In this document: in pieces, positions 1 through 4,956 of the stretch
How the letters are laid out: the number at the start of each line of letters is the position of its first letter
Position numbering within the stretch: the first letter of the stretch is position 1
Translations under genes and position numbers: made by a program
Assembly (NCBI GenBank): GCA_036397095.1
Contig: DASWJQ010000037.1
Coordinates: 1-5,118, forward strand
DNA from: DASWJQ01 sp036397095
GTDB lineage: Bacteria > Chloroflexota > Anaerolineae > Anaerolineales > E44-bin32
DNA: 5,118 bases
Direction: 5' to 3'
Notes under the pieces: generated by a model
Databases searched by the model: none
Seen by the model: only the letters and a program-made list of their open reading frames with translations
What the model was told of the DNA's origin: nothing

Positions 1-213
1 CATCCGAGCCCGATCCTCGGGATGCAGACCTCTCGGCTCCTCAAATGCCTTGCCCGCGTTTTCGAGGAACTCCGCTTTCCATTTCGACAGTAGCTGTGAA
101 CGGATCCCATACTCCCGGCAGGCTTCGCCTCCGCTCTTCACGCCCGTGAGAACTTCGAGAACGACCTTGGCCTTGAACTCGGAGTTGAAGCTTCGTCGCC
201 CACGTTTCGCCAT
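1..213 (-). CDS. IS3-family transposase OrfA, N-terminal part (partial at window edge)
   Basis: The first 71 codons of OrfA, the DNA-binding half of an IS3-type transposase, normally expressed as an OrfAB fusion by programmed frameshift. It starts MAKRGRRSFNSEFKAKVVLE, then GEACREYGIRSQLLSKWKAE: the HTH_Tnp_1-type helix-turn-helix (roughly residues 10-50) with the usual F-x-x-E-F-K-x-K-V and L-x-x-W-K-x-E-F signatures. A ribosome binding site, AGAGGAG, lies 7 bases upstream of the ATG (213). The frame is open to the window edge, so whether the complete gene is intact is unknown. It differs from the right copy by one amino acid (Gly5 here, Arg5 there) plus one silent change. Confidence 0.85.
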   Translation of the reverse strand, partial: MAKRGRRSFNSEFKAKVVLEVLTGVKSGGEACREYGIRSQLLSKWKAEFLENAGKAFEEPRGLHPEDRARM

Positions 214-234
214 CTTCGCACTCCTCTTCTGGAC

Positions 235-264
235 ATCATACGTTCCCCCTTTCCCATGTGTCCA
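235..264 (-). promoter_or_regulatory. Internal IS promoter for left orfA
   Basis: On the minus strand TGGACA (264-259) and TATGAT (240-235) are separated by 18 bases, each matching five of six sigma-70 consensus positions. The -35 box is part of the terminal inverted repeat. The expected transcript starts about 15 bases before the orfA ATG. Confidence 0.6.
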
Positions 265-294
265 GAAAATGGGGTGCACTACAGGAGCCGCCCC

Positions 295-374
295 CAGACC
301 CCCTCTCAATGACCTGAATGCTTCGGTTGCCTTTAGGGGCTGCTCGCTTGAGGTCTCATTGACTCACACGGGTC
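295..374 (+). repeat. Diverged direct repeat, copy 1
   Basis: Roughly 80 bases that align by eye with 668-749. Both begin CAGACCCCCT, share AATGACCT, and end with GCTCGCTTGAGGT, a variable triplet, then an imperfect TTGACTCA-N2-CGGG. The conserved core is about 339-374. Both copies are followed by AATCCC-rich text. Probably a genome-dispersed intergenic repeat rather than a gene. Confidence 0.6.
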
Positions 375-667
375 CCTGTTCATTGCTCTTCCCAATCCCA
401 AATCCCCATTCCCTCATCCCTTCACTTGCCCCACTGAAAATCGACGGCCTGCCAGGTCCTGAGACCAGCCTTTCCCTTAAGGGTTCAGCTTGGGGGGCCT
501 CGACCTGGTTCGACCAATATCGGCTCGGCCATCAAAATTCACCATTCACTTAGCTGCCTCATTCCGTATCACGTATTCCCTATCACGACCCCCAACCCTA
601 ATCCCCAGCCCCTGGTCACCGCACTGGCCCTGCCCCTAAGTGAAGCACCCCGAGCACAGGCGAGGGG

Positions 668-749
668 CAGACCCCCTGCCAAATGACCTTGTCGGCTTCA
701 TTCGCCCCATGGAGCCGCTCGCTTGAGGTTCCGTTGACTCAATCGGGGG
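668..749 (+). repeat. Diverged direct repeat, copy 2
   Basis: Second copy of the repeat at 295-374, offset by about 373 bases. The best conserved stretch is GCTCGCTTGAGGT (716-728) followed shortly by TTGACTCA. The similarity is clear in the last 35 bases and patchy before that. Confidence 0.6.
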
Positions 750-878
750 CCAGTAATTGATGATTACCTTGGTGAGGAATCCGAATCCCCAATCCCGAGT
801 CCCCTATTCGCTTTTCACCATTCACCACACATGATCCACCACCCGCCCACCTTCCTCCGTACGTCCAGACCCTACTTT

Positions 879-950
879 GCGCTCCCAGATTGTTGACAAC
901 CCGGCCATTCGGGTCCACAATCCGGGGTCGTTCTCTGCCGGAGGGAGCGC
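879..950. repeat. Nested inverted repeats around the promoter
   Basis: Three pairs of arms are nested. GCGCTCCC (879-886) pairs with GGGAGCGC (943-950). GATTGT (888-893) pairs with ACAATC (917-922). ACCCG (899-903) pairs with CGGGT (910-914) around a 6-base centre. The inner dyad lies exactly between the putative -35 and -10 boxes. It could be an operator, a folded RNA leader if transcription starts further upstream, or the relic of a mobile element end. Confidence 0.55.
893..921 (+). promoter_or_regulatory. Putative promoter for the enzyme-peptide operon
   Basis: TTGACA (893-898, perfect -35), a 17-base spacer and CACAAT (916-921, four of six -10 positions). Transcription would start near 928, giving a leader of about 100 bases before the GTG at 1026. 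The leader contains a small hairpin, CCGGC (960-964) with GCCGG (972-976). The spacer holds the dyad ACCCG-N6-CGGGT, so a regulator could bind between the two boxes. Confidence 0.45.
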
Positions 951-1025
951 ACCTACGACCCGGCTTTCCAGGCCGGATCTCCATCCAAACCCCCTTCCCT
1001 CCCTGACTGGGGAGTCCTATAGCGC

Positions 1026-1994
1026 GTGTCCCACCGCCCCTTGCGTCTGGCCACCGTCTCGGAGTTTGCGCCGCGCCCAGCGGACATCGCCCGTGCGAGT
1101 CGGGCCTTCGGCGAGATCGTTGCGTGCCATCCCAACCTCGACCCCTCAGCAGCCTTGGCCTACTTCGACAGCCTAACCGGTCCGAATTGGGCGCTTGAAT
1201 GGAACCTTCCCCGCTGGTTGGGGCAAGCATATGGCCTGGCCAAAACGGCTCAGGCCGATTTGGTCCTGGTCAGTGCGCTCGGTTTGACCGCCTTGCGCCT
1301 GCAGGATGATATGGCTGATGGTGATCTGCCGTTATCGGCCGCTCACCACCATCTTGCCCAAGCCTGCCTGGTCGGCTCCCGGGCCATCCTTGGCTGGCTG
1401 GTCGAAGGCGACCATCCATTTTGGGGCGAACTCGAGGCTGCCTTGACAGTGTGGCAGGATGAACAAGCGCGTGGAGGCTTCCATCTGGCTGACCGCGCAC
1501 TGGGAGACACCACGCAGCTGGCAGCGGCAGGAGCCCCACTGCTCCTGACCGCCCATGCGGTGACTGCCATCGTAGGCAACAACGAGCTCCTGCCGGCCAT
1601 GCGGGCCTGCCTAGCGGCCTACTTATCGGCGGCCGTCCGCATCGACCAATTCAAGGATTGGCAAGCCGACGTTGCCGCCGAGAGGTACAACCTGTTTGTC
1701 GATCACATGCTGGAAATCTGGGTCTCGGTGCCGGCGCGCCATCGCCCTGCGCTTGTGTGGAGCGCCATCGTGCACAGCCGGCGGTTTAACGAATACCTGG
1801 AGTCGATCGCCAGTCAACTAGCTGCCGCTGTCCAGTTGGCTGGCAGCCTTTCTTGCCCCGGTCTGGCTGCTTACCTGGACGCCTACCGTCGCCAGGCAAT
1901 GGCCAATGCCCGCTTGATCCGCACGACTTCATCGGCGACGTTCGCCAGCCTTCAGTCTCGGATTCTCGGGCCGGATGGCCCAATCATTCGTTAG
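1026..1994 (+). CDS. Class I isoprenoid-synthase-fold enzyme, possible ComQ-like peptide prenyltransferase
   Basis: A 322-residue all-helical protein with the marks of class I prenyl-diphosphate enzymes. The first aspartate-rich motif is DDMAD (residues 94-98) in LRLQDDMADGD. The second is D207-Q-F-K-D211-W-Q-A-D215, about 110 residues later, the usual spacing for the two Mg2+-binding clusters. Length and helix pattern suit a polyprenyl-synthetase-like or ComQ-like protein; it lacks obvious chain-length signatures of standard farnesyl or geranylgeranyl synthases. GTG 1026 is the first start after an in-frame TAG (1020-1022); GGGGAG (1009-1014) is a weakly placed ribosome site, 11 bases away. 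The gene ends 12 bases before a leader-like peptide gene, which suggests the peptide is its substrate; ComQ of Bacillus is the precedent. Alternatively it makes a free isoprenoid or terpene. The fold call is fairly sure; the peptide substrate is inference. Confidence 0.75.
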   Translation: MSHRPLRLATVSEFAPRPADIARASRAFGEIVACHPNLDPSAALAYFDSLTGPNWALEWNLPRWLGQAYGLAKTAQADLVLVSALGLTALRLQDDMADGDLPLSAAHHHLAQACLVGSRAILGWLVEGDHPFWGELEAALTVWQDEQARGGFHLADRALGDTTQLAAAGAPLLLTAHAVTAIVGNNELLPAMRACLAAYLSAAVRIDQFKDWQADVAAERYNLFVDHMLEIWVSVPARHRPALVWSAIVHSRRFNEYLESIASQLAAAVQLAGSLSCPGLAAYLDAYRRQAMANARLIRTTSSATFASLQSRILGPDGPIIR

Positions 1995-1998
1995 GAGG
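1993..1998 (+). promoter_or_regulatory. Perfect Shine-Dalgarno of the peptide gene
   Basis: AGGAGG overlaps the TAG stop of the upstream enzyme gene and sits 8 bases before ATG 2007; a second GAGGAG run (2001-2006) abuts the start. This is the strongest ribosome site in the window and fixes the start. It suggests translational coupling and much higher synthesis of the peptide than of the enzyme, whose GTG has a poor site. Confidence 0.8.
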
Positions 1999-2006
1999 AA
2001 GAGGAG

Positions 2007-2252
2007 ATGGACCAGATGTCAGGGAGCCTACCCCCGGTCTACACGTACCTGCTCGGCATGGCCACGATCGATGAGGAGTTTCGCGGCTACCTATTGGCGG
2101 ATCCGCAAGGTGCGGCCAACAGCGTCGGGATAACGCTAAGCGACAGCCAGATCGAGCACCTGGCGTCACTCAATCCGGACGATGTTGAATCCTGGCTTGG
2201 CGAGGCAGAACCGGTCTTAGGAGGCTCCATTTCGGCCATGGCTGGCTGGTAG
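2007..2252 (+). CDS. Putative RiPP precursor peptide with C-terminal tryptophan
   Basis: An 81-residue acidic peptide without cysteine. Residues 20-60 carry a leader-like helical domain: T20-IDEEFRGYLLADPQG, then GITLSDSQIEHLASLNPDD. By eye this resembles the DEEFR-x-L-L-x-DP...GL-T-x-x-x-x-x-L-x-x-L-x-P pattern of Nif11-like and Franean1_4349-type RiPP leaders. The tail is E-P-V-L-GG (72-73) followed by SISAMAGW; cleavage after GG would release an eight-residue peptide whose last residue is Trp81. A second tryptophan is Trp63. ComX pheromones are likewise short C-terminal fragments with a prenylated tryptophan near the end. No protease or ABC transporter is in the window. The gene converges with the membrane-protein gene, 10 bases apart. 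Being a precursor is likely; its modification is inferred from the neighbouring enzyme. The alternative is a small carrier or regulatory protein. Confidence 0.65.
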   Translation: MDQMSGSLPPVYTYLLGMATIDEEFRGYLLADPQGAANSVGITLSDSQIEHLASLNPDDVESWLGEAEPVLGGSISAMAGW

Positions 2253-2269
2253 CCGGCAGCCGCTAGCGG
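2240..2269. terminator. Palindromic sequence at the convergent gene ends
   Basis: Spans the last codons of the peptide gene, the 10-base gap and the stop of the membrane gene. It has an imperfect hairpin GGCTGGCTGG-TA-GCCGGCAGCC (2240-2261) and an overlapping perfect palindrome CCGCTAGCGG (2260-2269). It may slow convergent transcription, but there is no T-run on either strand, so calling it a terminator is tentative. Confidence 0.3.
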
Positions 2270-3321
2270 ACCAATACAGGAACGAAGTATGCCCGCACCA
2301 GCTCAATCAAAACAAAGTAGATGAGCGGACTGGTGGCGGCTGTTGTGGCGCGCACGATGGTCATCGTGCTGCGAAATGGCCAATTGGGAACCTCGAGGAT
2401 CGTCTTGCGCAGGTTGACGAGGGCATTGGTGCGGGCGTTCAGATCGGTCGGAGATTCGGTCTGCTTCCCCAGCAGCTCCTCCTGCAAGATCTCCAGCTCG
2501 TCGTAAATGCGACTCAACGCCTTTTCCTTGGCGTCGCGTGTTTGCAGGTACACGCCCCAAATCGGAAGGATCAGGGCCAACAGGCTGCCTAGTGACGACA
2601 GGCCAACTACCATCAGTCCGGACAACCCGCTCGGCATGCCCAATGGAATGATCAGCAGAACCATTACGCCGACGAGCGTCAGGCTGTGCAGCAGGCTGAG
2701 CGTACCGAAGGGGACCAGATTGTCCGGGTCAAAGACGTTGATGACCAACGGGGCCTGCGCCAGCCGTCTCAGACCCAGGGCATGCTGGAGCGCCGTCGAC
2801 ACCAGGGACAAACCGAGCCAGCCGATGAGCACGTAGGTCGCCAGGAAGAAGGCGGCTACCCAAGGCGACGGCGTCATCGCCACCGTTCCGCCGAACGGGA
2901 AATCGCTTTTGAGGCCGACGAACAGGCCCGCCACGACGGCCAATGACGCCAGGAGCAGGCCGTACTCAACCCAGCGTGACGGGCGGATTATGCGGCGCGT
3001 CAGGTTGGCAAAGACCGCCGGATCCAAATCGACTGCGCGGCGCAGGCGCGCCAGGCTCAGCACGACCTGGCGCTTGAGGAACAGGATCGCCAGCAACAGA
3101 TAGACAGCCAGCGCGCCCAACAGGAGTCTGGCGAATAATCGCTCAAGCGTCATATTGCCGCTGAACAGGATTTCTTCGGCAACCTGCTCGGCCGTGACCA
3201 GTCCAATCAGGATCAGCACGCTGACACGGGCGGGCCAGGGGAAACGGTCAAAAACCGGTTTGGCCAAGTCCCGCCAGCGGTGGGAAGTCGTTTCCCTGGG
3301 CGGCGATCGGTCAGCGCTCAA
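2263..3321 (-). CDS. Polytopic membrane protein of unknown function
   Basis: A 352-residue protein I do not recognise. Hydrophobic segments lie at about residues 32-52, 66-83, 120-137, 154-175, 205-228, 234-258 and 324-348, so roughly seven membrane passes. Between the sixth and seventh is a charged, heptad-like stretch (262-286, KEKALSRIYDELEILQEELL) that should form a soluble coiled coil. A conserved-looking loop, INVFDPDNLVPFG (194-206), lies before the fifth segment. No kinase, ATPase, protease or transporter signature is visible. The start is a TTG at 3321 with GAGG 6 bases upstream; the frame stays open upstream, so the start is uncertain. It faces the peptide gene, ending 10 bases from it. 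Export, immunity or signal reception are possible roles by context only; it is not a ComP-type histidine kinase. Confidence 0.7.
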   Translation of the reverse strand: MSADRSPPRETTSHRWRDLAKPVFDRFPWPARVSVLILIGLVTAEQVAEEILFSGNMTLERLFARLLLGALAVYLLLAILFLKRQVVLSLARLRRAVDLDPAVFANLTRRIIRPSRWVEYGLLLASLAVVAGLFVGLKSDFPFGGTVAMTPSPWVAAFFLATYVLIGWLGLSLVSTALQHALGLRRLAQAPLVINVFDPDNLVPFGTLSLLHSLTLVGVMVLLIIPLGMPSGLSGLMVVGLSSLGSLLALILPIWGVYLQTRDAKEKALSRIYDELEILQEELLGKQTESPTDLNARTNALVNLRKTILEVPNWPFRSTMTIVRATTAATSPLIYFVLIELVRAYFVPVLVR

Positions 3322-3428
3322 GCGGCACCTCAGAGGCGAGTTAGTTGTCGGCGGCGAGGCGACGATGACTGGGTGCCGCGAGTGTACATCAGGCTCAAGT
3401 AGGGTCCAAGGGCGTCAGGAAGCCCGTC

Positions 3429-3443
3429 CGGATGGTCCATCCG
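3429..3443. repeat. Perfect inverted repeat, operator-like
   Basis: CGGATGG-T-CCATCCG, two 7-base arms around one central base, about 108 bases upstream of the membrane-gene start. The one-base centre is too tight for an RNA hairpin of full length, so a DNA site for a dimeric regulator is more likely. A weak promoter-like pair (minus strand TTGGAC, 17 bases, TACACT, around 3383-3411) lies between it and the gene. Confidence 0.4.
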
Positions 3444-3524
3444 CAAGGGGTTTTGCTATGTTGATGGCCCTGGCGCTAACGACGCGGCAATTGCCACAGA
3501 GCTCACAAGCAACCGGCTGGACGT

Positions 3525-3548
3525 GCTTGGCTGCCGTGCTCGCCAAGC
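3525..3548 (-). terminator. Hairpin downstream of the FAD gene
   Basis: Minus-strand stem GCTTGGC (3548-3542) pairs perfectly with GCCAAGC (3531-3525) around a 10-base loop, starting 19 bases after the TAA stop of the FAD enzyme. The following text is not T-rich, so this would be an imperfect intrinsic terminator or a 3' mRNA stabiliser. Confidence 0.35.
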
Positions 3549-3567
3549 CCGCAAACTCGAAACGCGG

Positions 3568-4668
3568 TTAGCCCAGGGCGCGCCGTTCAAGTGCTGCCTT
3601 GGTCATCGGGGTCAGGTCGGCGGCGTAGGTGCAGGTTCGCCGGTAGGTCTTCAGGCTGAACTCGTTGCGGGCATGATGGTAGGCGTCCATAGCAGTGTCC
3701 CAATTGACCTCCCCCCGAAAGAAGGCCGACAGTTGGTCCGCCAGCAGCGTGGCGCCGGTCGTGGCCTGGTCGATACCCTGCCCCGACCACGGGTCCATCA
3801 CCATGGCGGCATCGCCGACCAGCGCCCAGCCGGGACCGTAAGGCACACGCAGGTAGCCGGGGATGCTTCCGCTGCCCTGGACCGGTGCAACCCGGTCGCC
3901 GCCATTAAGGCGCGGCGCCAGCGCCTCCATCTGCCGCAACTCCGCCAGCAGGTTGCCTTCCGGATCGCGCCGGAATTCCTTGAATTGGTCAATCGGCACC
4001 GAGATTGCCAGGAGCGTCAATCCGGCGTCGGTCGGGATGCAGTAAGCCAGATTGTTGCCGCGGAAATGAAACTCGGCCGCCGGCCCGTCCTGCGGCGGGA
4101 TACCCTGGAAGTAGGCATAGTACATGGCCCGCTGCACCGGCGCCTCATGTTCGACAGCCGGCTTGACCTGACGGGCCACGAACGAGTGCACGCCGTCGGC
4201 GCCGACGACTGCCCGAGCGCGGGCCTCACGCGCCTGCGTGTCCTCCTTCCAGCGCACACCTATGCAGCGGTCGTCCTCCCACAACAAGCCAGTCGCCACG
4301 GCACCCTGGCGCAGCTCAACCCCGGCCGTACTTTGCGCGCGGCGAACGAGGATGTCATCGAGTGTGAGGCGCCGGACGCACATGTAGTAGGGATAGTCCT
4401 CCGGCTCGTCAAGCGCCTCGGGGAATACGATGCCGTCAATCACGTTGTAATCGACACTGAGGCGAGGTGCGGTGGCCTCGACGGACTGGCGAACGCCGAT
4501 GCGTTCAAAGGCGCGCAAGGCAGGGGCGCGGAAGAAGTGGGTTGACAGTGTGTCGCTGGGAAAGCTGGCCCGGTCAAGCAGCAGCACGCGCTGGCCGGCG
4601 TCGCCCAGCAGGCTGGCAAGCACGGAGCCGGCCACGCGGGCGCCGATGATGATGACGTCATAATCCAA
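3568..4668 (-). CDS. FAD-dependent oxidoreductase, geranylgeranyl-reductase/PHBH class
   Basis: A 366-residue flavoprotein, about the usual length for the class. The N-terminal Rossmann motif is DVIIIGARVAGSVLA (residues 4-18), with Arg11 in place of the middle glycine of GxGxxG, a known variant in this family. Asp32 closes the second strand (VLLLDRA). VVGADGVHSFVAR (154-166) is the DG motif. LVGDAAMVMDPWSGQGI (283-299) is the GD motif that binds the FAD ribityl and ends in the conserved GQG. No signal peptide or membrane helix, so cytoplasmic. The family covers geranylgeranyl reductases, aromatic hydroxylases and epoxidases of prenylated products; the substrate cannot be read from sequence. 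It starts with TTG 4668, supported by GGGAGG 9 bases away and by alignment of the first motif; the nearby ATG is out of frame. Linkage to an isoprenoid-synthase-fold enzyme makes an isoprenoid substrate attractive but unproven. Confidence 0.88.
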   Translation of the reverse strand: MDYDVIIIGARVAGSVLASLLGDAGQRVLLLDRASFPSDTLSTHFFRAPALRAFERIGVRQSVEATAPRLSVDYNVIDGIVFPEALDEPEDYPYYMCVRRLTLDDILVRRAQSTAGVELRQGAVATGLLWEDDRCIGVRWKEDTQAREARARAVVGADGVHSFVARQVKPAVEHEAPVQRAMYYAYFQGIPPQDGPAAEFHFRGNNLAYCIPTDAGLTLLAISVPIDQFKEFRRDPEGNLLAELRQMEALAPRLNGGDRVAPVQGSGSIPGYLRVPYGPGWALVGDAAMVMDPWSGQGIDQATTGATLLADQLSAFFRGEVNWDTAMDAYHHARNEFSLKTYRRTCTYAADLTPMTKAALERRALG

Positions 4669-4674
4669 GGTCTT

Positions 4675-4683
4675 CTTCCTCCC
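4675..4683 (-). promoter_or_regulatory. Ribosome binding site deciding the TTG start of the FAD gene
   Basis: On the minus strand GGGAGGAAG, with 9 bases between GGAGG and TTG 4668. No in-frame ATG or GTG lies at a comparable place, and the Rossmann strand begins at residue 3, so TTG is the credible start. Confidence 0.7.
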
Positions 4684-4715
4684 GGTTCAAGGCGGCCATC
4701 AACGCTGGGTATCCA

Positions 4716-4743
4716 ATTGTAGGGGGATGGGGCGCTTGCTCAA
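4716..4743 (-). promoter_or_regulatory. Putative promoter of the FAD gene
   Basis: Minus-strand TTGAGC (4743-4738), a 16-base spacer and TACAAT (4721-4716): four of six and five of six consensus positions. The predicted start near 4709 gives a leader of about 40 bases holding the ribosome binding site. This implies the FAD gene is transcribed independently of the right-hand IS. Confidence 0.5.
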
Positions 4744-4850
4744 AGGGGGATCTGTTGCCGCTGACGCGGCGAGGCTCCTTGCTCACGGCGCATGCAATTC
4801 GACACCGTGGCTCGTCACCAACATTGCTTCTTTCCTTCTCCCCCCATACA

Positions 4851-4872
4851 GCTCCCCCCTCAAGGGGGGAGC
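4851..4872. repeat. Perfect GC-rich hairpin next to the right IS
   Basis: GCTCCCCCC-TCAA-GGGGGGAGC: a perfect 9-bp stem with a four-base loop, 14 bases from the IS end. It resembles dispersed REP-like palindromes. It lies well upstream of the FAD promoter, so a role as that gene's terminator is excluded; it could stop transcription coming towards the IS, but there is no T-run. Confidence 0.5.
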
Positions 4873-4905
4873 CCTGGGGGCAGGAGTGTAGTGCACCCCA
4901 TTTTC

Positions 4906-4935
4906 TGGACACATGGGAAAGGGGGAACGTATGAT
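4906..4935 (+). promoter_or_regulatory. Internal IS promoter for right orfA
   Basis: TGGACA (4906-4911), 18-base spacer, TATGAT (4930-4935), identical to the left copy. It drives transcription out of the window, away from the cassette genes. Confidence 0.6.
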
Positions 4936-4956
4936 GTCCAGAAGAGGAGTGCGAAG

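Larger units (their letters stand above)
1..283 (-). mobile_element. IS3-family insertion sequence, left copy, orfA end only
   Basis: The end of an insertion sequence, cut by the window start. Its terminus at 283 reads, on the minus strand, TGTAGTGCACCCC followed by ATTTTCTGGACAC, matching the IS3-family habit of ends beginning 5'-TG and carrying a GGACA block. Inside lie a promoter and the 5' part of orfA. Bases 52-283 are the reverse complement of 4887-5118 with two mismatches, so this is the same element as the right copy, in inverted orientation. orfB and the far terminal repeat are outside the window. Target-site duplications would sit at the outer ends and cannot be seen here. Confidence 0.85.
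284..1025. other. Non-coding spacer between left IS and the enzyme gene
   Basis: About 740 bases without a believable gene. Open frames here have no family resemblance, no convincing ribosome binding site and compositionally odd translations. The text is rich in degenerate AATCCC/ATTCCC/TTCACCATTCAC phrases (for example around 391-420, 538-549 and 778-826), typical of decayed intergenic repeats. It holds two copies of a diverged direct repeat (295-374 and 668-749), a 10-bp palindrome CCCTTAAGGG at 474-483, and a structured promoter region at 879-950. Confidence 0.7.

Noticed and set aside
50..553. Plus-strand open frame of 167 codons across the left IS end and the spacer
   Set aside because: It runs antisense to orfA and across the IS boundary into unrelated spacer, has no ribosome site and no family resemblance.
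391..830. AATCCC/ATTCCC-rich phrases considered as a CRISPR array or tandem repeat
   Set aside because: Units vary in length and sequence, without constant repeats or regular spacers.
739..1230. Minus-strand open frame of 163 codons
   Set aside because: It overlaps the promoter and the start of the enzyme gene. Its translation is Arg/Gly-rich and low-complexity and ends in translated AATCCC-type repeat text.
1641..3993. A 17-base near-match (16 of 17) encoding I-D-Q-F-K in both the enzyme (1641-1657) and the FAD gene (3977-3993, minus strand)
   Set aside because: The surrounding proteins and DNA are unrelated, and each motif fits its own family (second Asp-rich motif; substrate-domain loop). 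Most likely coincidence.
3523..4545. Long plus-strand open frame (340 codons) opposite the FAD gene
   Set aside because: It is a high-GC shadow. The minus-strand frame has all the FAD-binding motifs and a good ribosome site, while this one matches nothing recognisable.
284..4886. GGAG touching the inner end of both IS copies as a possible target duplication
   Set aside because: Target duplications flank the two different ends of one insertion. Here both are orfA-side ends facing inward, so a four-base match in this G-rich text is probably chance.
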